DNA of 64,000 bases, from positions 10,032,706 through 10,096,705 of the forward strand of contig OW386288.2 of the NCBI GenBank assembly GCA_936432065.2, written 5' to 3'. Under the pieces are notes generated by a model. That model was not told the origin of the DNA. It was given only the letters and a program-made list of their open reading frames with translations, and did not search any database. This DNA is from Rutpela maculata. Lineage: Eukaryota; Arthropoda; Insecta; Coleoptera; Cerambycidae. Made by a program: the position numbers and the translations under genes. Positions 22,523-33,410 of this stretch are shown piece by piece (positions within the stretch are counted from its first letter, which is position 1; each line of letters opens with the position of its first letter).

Positions 22523-23520
22523 CTATTCACAATGGCCTTTGCAATGACAAAGAGCTGTGCAGGCAAGTGCAGCCTTGTTACAAACAGAATTCTTAGAGCA
22601 CAGAGGTTCAGCCTTACATCCGCACTTGATTAATTCCCTACAGCTTTTGCTTGCTTCCGGTATAGACATCTAAATTGGTTGCCATCCAAAGCTAGCCGAA
22701 GTAGGTGCATTTTGAAGTGACTGATAGATGCAGCGATTAGTGTGTTGAATGAGGGCGTCCTGTGTGGGCGGTAGACTTTCCATCATCTTTACGTTTTTCC
22801 CTTGTGGGAAGAGATCCTCTCTGAGCTTGTTGATGCTGTCAAGTTCTTTTGTGCCATCGTACAGGATGCATCTGAATCGTTCTATGAGTTCAAAAGCCTT
22901 TGTTTTAGCATCTACTGGCTGAAATGGATGTTTTGCAGAGAAGATAAATCCTTCTGTGCCTGGAGGGTGGTATCCTTTCCATATCGTCCATGCTGACTTT
23001 TTCCCCTTACCAAAATATTGTGATGTAGTGTCTGAACCCGTGAAAGCATGGAAAAAGGGCAATGCTTGCGATATATTTCCTCCGAGCTCTTGGCAGATGG
23101 CGTTGATATGATAATATCGTTTAGTGTTTACCCAAATGCAATCCAAGGTTGAATATTAGGTTTGTAAGTTTGTAGCTCGAAAAAGAGTACCATAATAACT
23201 AGTACCATAATAACATCTGTGTCAACTGTACTTATGAGGATGTTAGTTGCACCCTTTTCTAATGCATCTAATATATGAAGACACTTTCTGGTATCAGCTT
23301 CTTTGTGGTCAGTGTTGCACTGCTATTTTTTTAAATAACAGATTTACCATAGGTGATTTATATTTCTTTACCTTTTTTGTAAGCTGCGACTGCAGGGTAA
23401 ACAGTTCTGTCTTGTTCTCTGAATTCTTCAGGAATGTAACAAAGTTGTTGGGGAGTGTGGTTTCCCTTGTGACTTTTCTCCTTTCTCCCTTCCCTTTCTT
23501 CACACGTTACAAAAGCAGAT
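22523..23520 (-). pseudogene. PIN/FEN-like family gene remnant (copy 2, best preserved)
   Basis: The best example here. Read on the minus strand in order: FVTFLKNSENKTELFTLQSQ (about 23440), KEADTRKCLHILDALEKG (about 23310-23260), ILISTVDTDVIMVL (about 23235-23200), a WIAFG segment, then an open block (23146-22673) with INAICQELGGNISQALPFF, HAFTGSDTTSQYFGKGKK (23045-23000) and GKNVKMMESLPPTQDAL. A TAG at 22670-22672 interrupts the frame, which then continues in the same frame into a Cys-rich tail with C-G-C and C-x-C pairs ending at 22523. Two or more frameshifts occur upstream. The spaced acidic motifs EADTR, DTDV and FTGxD recall metal-binding acidic clusters of PIN/FEN1-type nucleases. The family is widespread but uncharacterised as far as I know. 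A nuclease role is inference. Confidence 0.7.
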
Positions 23521-23941
23521 CTAATCTAAAATTGTGGCAAATTTAGTCTAGATTAAAACTGATTCGAATAGTGTTCCAGTAAACCCAACCGATTTTCATA
23601 ATAATCTGAAAAAAGTCCAAAACTTTGGAAGCAAAATCTTCTCTCTCTCGCAAAATATTAAAGTTACAAAAGCGGCTCCGATCTCAAATTGTGGCAAATT
23701 TAGTTTAAATTAAATCCTTTTTGATACAAACCCAGAAGTTGGGGAGATATTTAGTAAAAACCAAATAAAAGTCGAACATTTACAGTTACAGTCCAAAGAA
23801 AACAAAGATGCGTCGCATTTCAAAATGGCGGAAATCGGGCACTTCCCCCTGAATTGATAGTACTGAGGGTATATAACAATTTGGCGCTTTAATTCAGCAG
23901 GTCACGATTCTGCGTAGTATTTGCTCTAAGCCACCACACTA

Positions 23942-24331
23942 TGATAGGTAATAAAAGATTTGATACTTTTATGATTAGGAAAAACCCAACAATTTGGACA
24001 AACAAAAGTCTCGAAGATTTCTGTTTCCAAGCTTTGGCACATATTAGATCTTCTTTTATATAAATATTTAATAGGTATTCGTTTAGAAGGTATAAACTTC
24101 ATAATTATGTTTATGTATTATATTTTAAACAACTCTGGGCTACAAGTTTTATGTATATTATTACAAAATCATCCTTTGAACTTTGCACACAGATATATTG
24201 ATGCTCTTTGCGTTTAAATAACTTTTTATTTGTTTTAAGATACGTTCTTTAAATGTCAAGCTCAAATAATCTATCTGCCTGTAGATATATACACAGAGTG
24301 GACCATAATAATAGGCCATCGTTCGAGGGTA
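23942..24331. other. No gene seen
   Basis: AT-rich spacer between element P2 and the next foldback. No motif is recognised. Confidence 0.35.
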
Positions 24332-25282
24332 GATTCTTTGGACCAAAATATGAGGATATAACCAAACATGCTTTAGTAAATTGTTACTATGGAAAAAGAT
24401 ACAGGGTGTCAAAATTGTAATTTTTTTTCTTTTTTTGTCAAGTACCTCTTGACCAATCTTCTCCCAATTTGGAAAGGAAACATTTTTTAAGCTAAGAAAC
24501 AATAATTTATGTATTTCATCACGCTAACCCGTGGAGGCGCCTGATGAGCTATACCTAATGATGAATATTTTTCTATTTTTTTTTTACGAAACGTAGTGAC
24601 ACTTTTGAGTAGAAAATTTCATGCAGGAGTCATTTCTACGTAATAAAACTTGATAATTCCAACCGTTTTCGGGAAAATTGCCGCATAGATTTTAAGAATT
24701 CTTTGAAAACAAACTCAATTTAAAAAGGACAAATAATTGTACTTATTAAAAAGTGTGCTTTGGTGACGTCTTAGTTCTGTTATTTACGTAGTTTCATTAG
24801 TTTGACATTTTGGCAGAACTAAGACATCACCAAAGCACACTTTTCAATAAATACAATTATTTGTCCTTTTTAAATTGAGTTTGTTTTCAAAGAATTCTTG
24901 AGGTCTATGCGCCAGTTTTCTCGAAAACGGTTGGAATTATCAAGTTCTATCAAGTGAACCTTTTTTACGTAGAAATGACCCCTGCATGAGATTTTCTAGT
25001 CAAAAGTGCCACTACATTTCGTAAAAAAATAAAAAATATTCATCATCAGGTATAGCTCATGAGGCGTCCTCCACGGGTTAGCGTGATGTAATACATACTT
25101 TATTGTTTCTTAGCTTAAAAAAATGTTTCCTTACCAAATTGGGAGAAGTTCGGTAAAGAGATAGTGGAGATATTGCAAAAAAAAAAAAATTACAATTTTG
25201 ACAACCTGTATCTTTTTCCACAGCAACAATTTACTAAAGCATGTTTGGTCATATCCTCATATTTTATCATAGAACACTAGCT
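24332..25282. mobile_element. Foldback element with ~440-bp arms
   Basis: Almost the whole 950 bp is one imperfect palindrome centred near 24805, with a spacer of about 45 bp. Matched words include AAAATATGAGGATAT, ACATGCTTTAGTAAATTGTT, AAGCTAAGAAACAATAA, CACGCTAACCCGTGGA, CATGCAGGAGTCATTTCTAC and AAGTGTGCTTTGGTGACGTC, each recurring in reverse complement. The arms contain AACCGTTTTCG, a word also found in other foldbacks here. No coding content. The arm similarity is high enough for a strong RNA hairpin. Confidence 0.85.
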
Positions 25283-25934
25283 GAATCGAACCTACAAGGA
25301 CGTAGATAAGTAACCATTTTTCAAAAAAATTTTGCGAATAGTTGACGAAATAATCATGTTAATTATCCCACTAGAGCTTTATTCGAGTGGTGTCTTGTTT
25401 CATATCTGAATTTATGAGAATCCTTGATTTTAAAACTAACATACACAGTGTCCATAAATAAAGGATACGTTTATTTTCTACATAATTTATGATTTTTGAA
25501 TAGAAACCTGAAACACGTCAATTTTTAATTCTAAAATGACATTATTTGAGCAGAATTTTATAGCCCCCCTTGGAATGGAATGAGGGTGCATGTGATTTTT
25601 CAATTGAAAGGCTTTTGAAAATTTTATGATTTGCCCATGCGCATGTTGCATTGGAAATAAGAGCCTATTTTAATCAAGTCTTTCCCAATAGGTGGATCGA
25701 AGGTCTTCTTCAACAGACCAAATAACTTCAATGATTTAAAAAACACAAAATTCTTCTCAAGTAATGTCATCCAAAAATAAAACATTAACCTGTTTGAGGA
25801 TTTTACTTAAAAATCGTAAAGTACGTAGAAAATTAATTTATTCGTTCGAATAGGCTACTAGATATGTAGACAGATAGAATCAGCACAAGCTACTACTTCA
25901 CAACAACCTTCAGGGTATAATTACCTGAAAGGGA
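25283..25934. other. No gene seen
   Basis: Spacer before a LINE remnant. An ACACAGTGTCCATAAATAAAGG stretch near 25444 looks like the end of an insect DNA repeat, but the other end was not found. Confidence 0.35.
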
Positions 25935-26806
25935 AGAGGAAGGAATAAGGCAACAACGAAGACATTCAAATGATACCATATGGTATACCGACGGATCAAA
26001 GTACTGTAGCAAGAGTTACGGGGATCAACCAGGCATTAGGCTGAACCTGGGTAGTATCGCAACAGTACTCCTGGCAGAAGTCACAGCTATAGAAATTTGC
26101 ACGAAATACGGAGGTCATACACTGGCAAAAGAATCCGTATCATCACTAACAGCCAAGCAGCTCTTAAAGCGGTAGATGTAGTAGAGATACGTTCCAAAAA
26201 AGGTGAAAGAATGCCTTGACACAACCACGTGGAACTGGAGTGGATGCGAGCACACCAGGGCAATGAAGGTAATGAAAACGCAGAAGCTGGCTATTGAAAA
26301 CGCAAAAACAGCTTTGATGGGACCCGAACCAATCTGCTGGATATCATATAATATTGCAAGAGAATTGGTAAAGGAACTATTAGGTCAAAAACACAACTTG
26401 TCTTGGACATGGGTACCAGAGATGAGATAGTCACGTATTCATCGCTGACGAACCATCCAAACTACCACCAACGAATTGTTAAAGCTGAATAGAAAACAGC
26501 TGAGACGTGCAGTGGCATTCCCACAGGACATTTCACGCTAAACAAACACCTAATCAATATAGGGGTGACAGACAATCCAGAATGTAGGATGTGTGGTGAT
26601 GATGAGGAAACTCCTCACCATATATTATGTGAATGTCAAGGCTGAGGCGATTATACTTTTGAAGACCATTTGTGACCCCGGAAGAGATTAGAGTTCCCAT
26701 CGATCGTACAGTCGCCTTCTTGGGCGGAACGGGACTAATGAAGTAACGAGACCACAGGGTACAATAAGCTTACAGCGGTACCGCAACCCGTAAGAAAAAA
26801 AAAAGT
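25935..26806 (+). pseudogene. LINE 3' end: RNase H and zinc knuckle
   Basis: From about 25965 an RNase H domain is readable: IWYTDGSK (first Asp), LLAEVTAIE (Glu), a degraded SLTAKQLLK (normally SDSQAALKA) and a HQGNEGNENA-type segment (normally GHxGxxGNExAD). Near the end NPECRMCGDDEETPHHILCE shows the C-x2-C-x8-H-x4-C knuckle found at the C-terminus of many R1/I/jockey-type LINEs. Then follow a GRTGLM-like end and an A-rich tail at about 26795-26806. Several stops and frameshifts are present. RNase H argues for the I/R1/LOA group. It is the 3' portion only, so it is probably 5' truncated as is usual for LINEs. Confidence 0.8.
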
Positions 26807-26999
26807 AACAAAAACAAACTGACAATTTGTACCCCTGCCAGTGTATCATATCTTATAAAACACTTCTCACTTCTTTAACATTTATAGGTTTATTTATGAA
26901 CTATTTTGGTGACTTTCAAAAATTCTACTATTTCTACTGAAATTACTACGAGTAGACAATATACAAATATTTTCCTCCTATTTAGGCAACAGGACACAA

Positions 27000-27950
27000 A
27001 TTGTAAAAATGGCCGGTGGAGTTGAAAGTAATATTTGTGATATTAAACAAGGTCAATTTTGGGACCACTTTTATATATAATATTTGCTAACGATGTGGTT
27101 AGTCATCCACAAAAAATACCAAATGTTCATGTAATCTATTATGCTGATGATACAAACATTCTAGTTACTGGCAACAACCTAATTGAAGCAAAAGTAACCA
27201 GAAAGTGAAAGAGTTTATCAAGAAATCATAGATTGGTCTCAAAATAATAACCTAATTCTAAATAAAACAAATACAATTTTCATTGAATAATAAATCCGAG
27301 AGCCTAACACTTTTTAATGGTACTGAAGGGGAAATAGACACTTGTGTTGATAGTATACTCTTAGATGTTACTTTTGATAAACACTTACAATGGACTCAAC
27401 ACATCGAAAAATGTATAAAGCTAAGAACAAGTTGTTATGCTCTAAAATTTATGTCAAAACATTGTAGCCAGGAAATTCTTAAAGTACTCTATTATGCTAA
27501 TTTTCGTTCGCATCTTAGCTACGTAATTGCAAACCGAGGCAATAGTTGTAATGTGACTAAGATATTTTTATTACAGAAATATGCAATTCGTATTTTATTA
27601 AATTTAAATTACAGAGAGAGTTGCCGTGATGCCTTTAAAAATTTTGACAGTTGCTGGTGCTGGTCTATACATTTTTGAGGTGTGGTCATATGTTCAAAAA
27701 CATAAATCAATCTTTTTAATAAATCAAGTGAGTCATTTACATGACACTAGAGCAAAGAATTTTCTACTCCCTGATTCTCATAGAACTGCTATATACCAGA
27801 AAGTTTTCTTTACCAAGGGTGTAAGCTTTATAATTCATTAGATGAAGATGTTAGGTCTTCGGGTAGCATACACCTTTTTCATATTGTATACTTTTATTTG
27901 TATTTTTTTGCAATGGAGAAATAAAGACTATTATTATCATTATTATTATA
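27000..27950 (+). pseudogene. LINE RT and C-terminal region with ATT tail
   Basis: IKQGQFWDHFYI (a frameshifted GVKQGSILGPLLYI), YYADDTNILV with both catalytic Asp residues (about 27140-27170), IIDWSQNNNLILNKT and then an open 131-codon block (27283-27678) with DVTFDKHLQWTQHIEKC and ILLNLNYRESCRDAFK. A shifted frame continues AGLYIFEVWSYVQKH to about 27841. The 3' end has an AATAAAG signal and an ATTATT-rich tail at about 27926-27950. This is the typical RT-thumb-C-terminus order of CR1/jockey-type LINEs. Few lesions are seen compared with the other LINEs here, so it is relatively young. Confidence 0.85.
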
Positions 27951-28785
27951 CTTATTAAGAAAATTTTGAGAAATCAACGATATGTGTGAGTATTTCATAA
28001 CGCAGAGCGAAACACAGAGTGTTTAAAATAGGTTCCCTGTGGCACTCAAGTAACTTTTACCAAGAGTTAATCACGCGAAATAGTGAAATAACAATACCTA
28101 CACATTAATTACCGTTGCGTGTGAATATTGTATAATAATTGTTCGACAATAATGAGAATCACTGCGTTGTAGGAAATTCAACTTTTATTTTCCGAGTAGT
28201 CAAAAGATAGTAGCTGAACTGTAAACAAGATTCTTTGTCCTTGAATAAATAAATGCTATTTGTATTCGGATATTTATAATATATCGCAGATAGAGATAAT
28301 TAACTTCATCATGTCGGGTCTGTTTTTGTTGTGTAAGGAAGAACTATACGAATCTTTAAGATTATATTTATCGAGCTGGAGTAATTCAGCTAGTGGTTTT
28401 TACAGCGATTCTCTTGAAATTTGATACTTTAAGCACAGAGAATAGAATTATTGTGATTCGTTTCGCAATAATAAATGGAATTTGTAAGATAACTTAAATG
28501 GTTATTAATGCAATATAAATTTGACCTTGAAAGATACAGTAGAGCGGAACGGAATTATACAATGGATAATAAGAATCTAATGCCAAGTAAATACAATATG
28601 GGCTCAGGAAATAATATGGATCGCTTTTCTTTTACAGGCATTGTCGTTAATCGCAAGAGATCCGATATGTACTATAGATTCTAAATGAATCATAGATTTC
28701 ATTAACATAAATAAATTATACTCGTTTCATTTTTGAAAAAATGTTCGTTTTGATCACAGAATCGTGTTCTTAAAGTCATTTTGAT
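27951..28785. other. No gene seen
   Basis: AT-rich spacer. No repeat or coding motif is recognised. Confidence 0.35.
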
Positions 28786-28908
28786 CAGTGGCGGAGCGTT
28801 GCTGTTACGGGCCTGAAATTCGAAAAAGAAAAATTTGCCAAAATCTCTGGTGGGCCCCCTAAAGCTCCCGGGCCCGGGTTCCGCGGAACCCCTATAGATC
28901 CGCCACTG
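28786..28908. mobile_element. 123-bp hAT-like MITE with CAGTGGCGGA ends
   Basis: It begins CAGTGGCGGAGC and ends with the complement TCCGCCACTG. The flanks ATTTTGAT (28778-28785) and ATTTTAAT (28909-28916) match at seven of eight bases, consistent with an aged 8-bp hAT target duplication. The interior is GC-rich with a CCCGGGCCCGGG palindromic patch near 28868-28878. A 396-bp element with the same ends lies at 58179-58574. Confidence 0.75.
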
Positions 28909-29108
28909 ATTTTAATGCGGATTTGCGAAATATATAAATTCTTTTGAAGGAATGACGTCTTAACTTTTGGGCAAAGAGTTAAAACATTTTTTTGACAAAT
29001 TCAAAAACGAGTTCTTCATCTTGTTCATCAGGTGTACACTTCCTAGACGTCTCTAGTATTATAATCATGAACACTTTCCTGGGTTTTGATACAACTCTGT
29101 TAACTTTT

Positions 29109-29550
29109 ACTTCCACATCCAGTGGAAGTATAGAACGACAAAAAAATTTAAAAAAAATTTTATTGTTCAAATAGGCTCAAAATATCGTGAAACGTCGAGA
29201 TTTTAAGTTTGAGCGAAAAAAAATTTTCTGTCTGTCTGTCTGTAATTTTTTTTTGTCTGGTACACATATGTACTTTAACGAGATCTGGAACTAGATTATA
29301 TTTTCATCTTGTTCCGTCGCAGGGTTGGGGGGTAAATTGGGGTATATCTGGGGTAAATAGGTAAATCAAGCAGGTAAGAGTCCATAAAATTGGTATTTAG
29401 TATATACAACAGAAGCTAAGGTCTCAAAAAAATTTTTGGCATTAGCCACCCCCATTACCACTCCCACCTCATTATTAAAGGGGATGAAAAAAAATTGTGA
29501 TTTATTGTATATACAAGAACCAGAAACTTCAAAATATTTTTTATTTCGTC
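29109..29550 (+). mobile_element. Helentron/DINE-like element, copy 7 (3' truncated)
   Basis: Family A copy with a good hairpin end at 29109 that stops after the AAATATTTTTTATTTCGTCC block, so the last ~200 bp are missing. It abuts the decayed minus-strand LINE that follows. Confidence 0.75.
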
Positions 29551-29554
29551 CGAT

Positions 29555-31100
29555 AATCGCTTACACAGATCATTAACATGATGTGCAAAGTTAAAAAGGT
29601 ATCAAGAAAAATGCCCAAAGATTTCACAGGACCATTATTAAGGGCCTTAGATAGTATTATTGCAAATTTGTAGAGTTTTAGTCTTGTCCAAGTTCAAACT
29701 TAGCAATTTATTAGAACACCATTTTTCCAATAGATGTTCAGAGAATTGAGTGCTCAGTGCCCAGATATACGCATAAAAATAAGTTCTGTGGGGGTTTCGT
29801 TGTTACAAGCTGAATTTGAATTAAATTTAATGATAATATACTGTTGTTTCAAAATCTCAAAGCCGTCAAAAAATGTCCTACTCAAAAGGTCATTATAATC
29901 AAAAAACGAGTTATTTCTTAGTGAATTAGGTGTTTTGATATTTCTACTTTTGAGTAATAGCAAATCCTTTTTACCCTGAATAGAACTAGTCAAAATAAGT
30001 AGATTTTCGAACAGACCCACCTCGAGAAATCATGCCTGCTCCCCCCGCCGCCCCTCAAAGGGGCTGCCTGTATCTGCCTATATATATATATATATATTTT
30101 TTTTTTTTTCTCAAAAACGGTAGGAGCTAGAGGAATGATCTTGGCGCCATTCGATAGAGTATAAAATTTTGCATAGGACCCTCCATTTGCTTTTTGCTAT
30201 TTTCTTTTTTTTAAGGCCCCACAGCAAAAAAAGGGTGAAGAGCCTTCCAACAACGACACATGTTTGGCTATACCTCTAAAACAGCCCAATAAATCAAAAT
30301 TCTACAAGATATAAAAAATAAAGACCATTATTTTTTCTATCGATTGGTATATTATTTGTAAATGTTATTTGTTTATATAAAGCCGTCAGTGGCGTACAAA
30401 GAGAAAGATGCACATGTGCATAATGAATTTATTTAAAATAATTTATTAAAAAAGAAAATAGCAAAAAGCAAATGGAGGGTCTTAAGCAAAATTTTATACT
30501 CCCCCCTTTTGAGGGGGGGGGGGGGTCAGGGGGAGCAGGCATGATTTCTTGAGGTGGGTCTGTTCGAAAATCTACTTATTTTGACTAGTTCTATTCATGG
30601 TTAAAAGGATTTGCTATTACTCAAAAGTAGAAATATCAAAACACCTAATTCACTAAGAAATAACTCGTTTTTTGATTATAATGACCTTTTGAGTAGGACA
30701 TTTTTTGACGGCTTTGAGATTTTGAAACATCAGTATATCATCATTAATTTTATATCAAATTCAGCTGGTAACAACGAAACCCCCACGGAAGTCACAATAA
30801 GCGTATTAATGCACTCTACTGAATTATTCTCAATTTCAATTGAAGATTTACTTCTAAATAAAAAGGTCGTATCAATAGCATAGACAACTTGAAGAATATT
30901 GTCATTCTGAATATTTGAGTATGGTTCATTGACATACATATAAATAATAAAAAGAATAGGACCTAAAACCGATCCTTGGGGAACACCGAATTTAATATAT
31001 TTCTGACATGACAATAAAAGTTCTTTGATATTGAATAGATATATATGAATCGATATTAGGTAAAAAGGTTCAATGAACTGGGTGACGGTGAAATTTATTT
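29555..31100 (-). pseudogene. LINE RT remnant split by a 1-kb foldback
   Basis: On the minus strand, 31014-30795 encodes IKFGVPQGSVLGPILFIIY and VVYAIDTTFLF, in which the first catalytic Asp of the usual YADDT is replaced by Ile, followed by NNSVECINTL. The chain stops at about 30790 where a foldback begins and picks up again from about 29780 with SEHLLEKWCSNKLLSLNLDK-like sequence and KSLGIFLDT (about 29615). The two halves are in the order expected for one RT thumb, so the foldback inserted into the LINE. It resembles jockey/CR1-type LINEs and is inactive. Confidence 0.75.
29784..30790. mobile_element. 1.0-kb foldback element inserted in a LINE
   Basis: The outer ends are TTCTGTGGGGGTTTCGTTGT (left) and the complement of TTCCGTGGGGGTTTCGTTGT (right). 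Arms of about 430 and 350 bp (29784-30220, 30440-30790) match well, for example CAAAGCCGTCAAAAAATGTC and GAGAAATCATGCCTGCTCCC. One arm ends in a C-rich run and the other in its G-run partner (30505-30530). The same short protein-like frame appears in both arms on opposite strands, which only reflects the inverted repeat. It interrupts an RT remnant. A clear target duplication was not found. Confidence 0.75.
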
Positions 31101-31879
31101 AATGTTTTTTTTGAGATATTGTGTTACGCCCTCCTTGTTGTAATGCTATATTATTAAGGTAGAAGTAGAAGGTGCAAATAACCTTTTGACATTATCTATT
31201 ACTCCAACAACGAAAGCATTGTGAAACACAACACATACAAAAAGTATTTATTAATGTGTTGTAATGTGTTTACCTATTTACATTTGATATAAGACGTACA
31301 GATATTAAAGTCAAACATTTTTTTATTTGCATTGAAACATTTCCTAGATAATAATTTTATTTACATGTTATTTGTGTCTCTGAAATTCCTTATGTAACAA
31401 TGATTTATATCAAAACATCAAAAGACCACGTATTAATAGAAAACCGTTATGATATTTTTAGTTGCAAGCTATAAATACATTCCTAGAGTTTGTCTCCCGA
31501 CACTTTAGCGCTTCACAGGCCGTTAAATTACAATTAGTCACCCGAAATTTTTATAATTAATAGCGTTGTAATACACGAAATTGTATTTATAAAAGTAGCT
31601 CTTAAAATGTACAATCAAATGACATATTATTTATGCCTTTTAAATGTTTTGTGATGCAACACACGTGTTTTGCCTTTAAAATTACTTCCACCGTTGCCAT
31701 CTCACAATTTATTGACATTGGTAGACAATCTGAAGATTTTTTATTATTATTTCTTAATTTCTCTTTAAAAGAGCCGTCGCAGAGTCAGTGGTGTGATAAG
31801 GAGTATAGTTGGCTAATCCACGTTAATGTTGATTTCTTCCAAGTATTTGTTAACCACCTTTAGATCAGACGTCATCGTG
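31101..31879. other. No recognised gene
   Basis: AT-rich spacer. A plus-strand frame of 76 codons at 31633-31863 has no recognisable motif; it could include the 5' part of the LINE remnant that follows. Confidence 0.3.
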
Positions 31880-32150
31880 CATTAAAGTGGATTCTTTGCC
31901 AGTAAATGGAGTAAAAAGACCAGAGATTCCCGTAGAACGTTCATTACGCTTTCGGAGGCTTGTTAGCAATGATCTGTAACTTGAGATGTGCAGGTAATAC
32001 CATCTTAGTTTTAGTGCAGCAAACGAGTATGAGTTCATACAGCTGCTGGACAACCTTCAAAAAGTAATATCTGAGTACGGTTTAAATGTAAATTACAACA
32101 AAATGAAAATTGTGATTGAGAATCCCCGTTTTGAAGTTAAATAGCCTTTT
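31880..32150 (+). pseudogene. RTE-like LINE RT fragment
   Basis: VDSLPVNGV, then RCAGNTILVL (a degraded RYADDTILxL; the Asp pair is lost) near 31985-32015, and after a frameshift ANEYEFIQLLDNLQKVISEY and GLNVNYNKMKIVI (about 32020-32130). The order VNG, YADDTxL, LQxLxxxV, GLxxNxxKTK is that of RTE-type reverse transcriptases. It is only a short palm-thumb fragment. Confidence 0.65.
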
Positions 32151-32382
32151 ATTTGCAAATCTTGCAGAATCTCGTAGTCATTTTTAGATAAATTATAAGT
32201 TTGTCCTATTGTGCGCTGTAATCAGTTAAAACCAGAAGCTAATATCTGCTACCCTTTCAGCACTCTCATTTTTCTAGTAATAGTTTTTTATGTATAGTAG
32301 AAAAAAGACGAAATATCGTGAAGGCTTCACGTGAAAATGCTGCACACCTAAGATAACGAAAGGTCTATTTAACTATTAATCC

Positions 32383-33170
32383 AGTCAATGAGTGCTCAAT
32401 GAAGGGGTGTAGAGTACATGGAATATGCGAGACTTTTTGACTTCAGGACTTCGTTAGGAGTAGTTAGCAGGTAAACATACTAAAGGTCCCCACACCTGGG
32501 AGGTGAGCTTACGGTGGTAAGAGGGGGGGAAGGTCCCGCTTTTGGGTTTTTCGATTATATCTCGGAAATGGTGGACTCTAGAAAAGATATGTTCTAAATA
32601 AAAATGAAAGCTAATTAAATTTCCTATAAAATTGTTTCAATACATATTTGTCGAATTTCCAACGGTTTTCGAGATATACGTTATTGAAAATCGATACTTT
32701 TCGAAAAAATCATTTTTACCTAACTCTTTTTGTCAAACATTTGCTTCTAGTGCCTCCCATGATCGTTTCTCAAAAAAATTGTCACCAACAAAGTTGTAGG
32801 GCATTAAATTTCCTTCAATTTGATATAAAATAATTTTTTCGAAAATTATCGATTTTCAAAAACGTATATCTCGAAAACCGTTGGAAATTCGACAAATATG
32901 TATGGAAACAATTTTATAGGAACTTTAATTAGTTTTCATTTTTATTTAGAACATATTTTTCTAAAGTCCGCCGTTTCCGAGATATAATCGAAAAATCCAA
33001 AAATGGTACCTTCCCACCTTCCTCCCTCCGTAAGCTCACCTCCCAGGGGCGGGGACTTTTAGTATGTTTACCTACTAACTACTTCTAACAAAGTTCTGGA
33101 GTCAAAAAGTCTCGCATATTCCATGCATTCTACAATATATTCATTGACTGGACTATATAGATTTATGATG
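32383..33170. mobile_element. Foldback element, gene-less relative of element P3
   Basis: A 790-bp imperfect palindrome centred near 32775. The arms share CCAGTCAATGA at the outer ends, then GGAATATGCGAGACTTTTTG, GGTAAACATACTAAA, CTGGGAGGTGAGCTTACGG, TTTTTCGATTATATCTCGG, TTCTAAATAAAAATGAAA and CCAACGGTTTTCGAGATATA. Its outer arm also lines up with 62815-62990 (GTAGAGT, AACATACTGAAAGTCC, CACTTTTGATTTTTTCG-TTATATCTC), so it appears to be a non-autonomous member of the family that carries a PIN-like gene at 62.8-63.7 kb. It has no coding content. Confidence 0.8.
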
Positions 33171-33410
33171 ATTCAGAATTTTTATTTATAATAAAATTAT
33201 AATTCTTAATACGAATATAATTAGGTATAAAATGTAACCAAAATAGTTACATAAAATACATATATTTAGTGGAAAGGTTTATACAAATTGTACTTAATCC
33301 GGTCGAGGTAAGACAGACGTACAAAAGATTTTTATGGTTATCTTTCCTCAAACACAATTTTTTGGGCTCTTTATCCCAACGCGATTTTATAGCTCTTTTT
33401 TCGTCAGTCC

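Larger units (their letters stand above)
21266..23941. mobile_element. Long-TIR element carrying a PIN-like gene (element P2)
   Basis: Terminal arms of about 400 bp: left about 21266-21640, right about 23540-23941. Both start TAGTGTGGTGGCTTAG from the outside and share ATCGTGACCTGCTG, TATATACCCTCAGTACTATC, ATCTTTGTTTTCTTT, CGACTTTTATTTGGTTTTTA, AAAAAGGATTTAATTTAAAC and TTTTGGACTTTTTTCAGATT. TGA flanks both ends (21263-21265, 23942-23944), a possible 3-bp target duplication. A family A element is inserted beside the inner end of the left arm. The interior encodes a broken minus-strand gene of the EADTR/DTDV/FTGCD family. Confidence 0.75.

Noticed and set aside
29754..30883. Two near-identical 88-90-residue frames on opposite strands
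   Set aside because: They are the two arms of one foldback element, so identity reflects the inverted repeat, not gene duplication.
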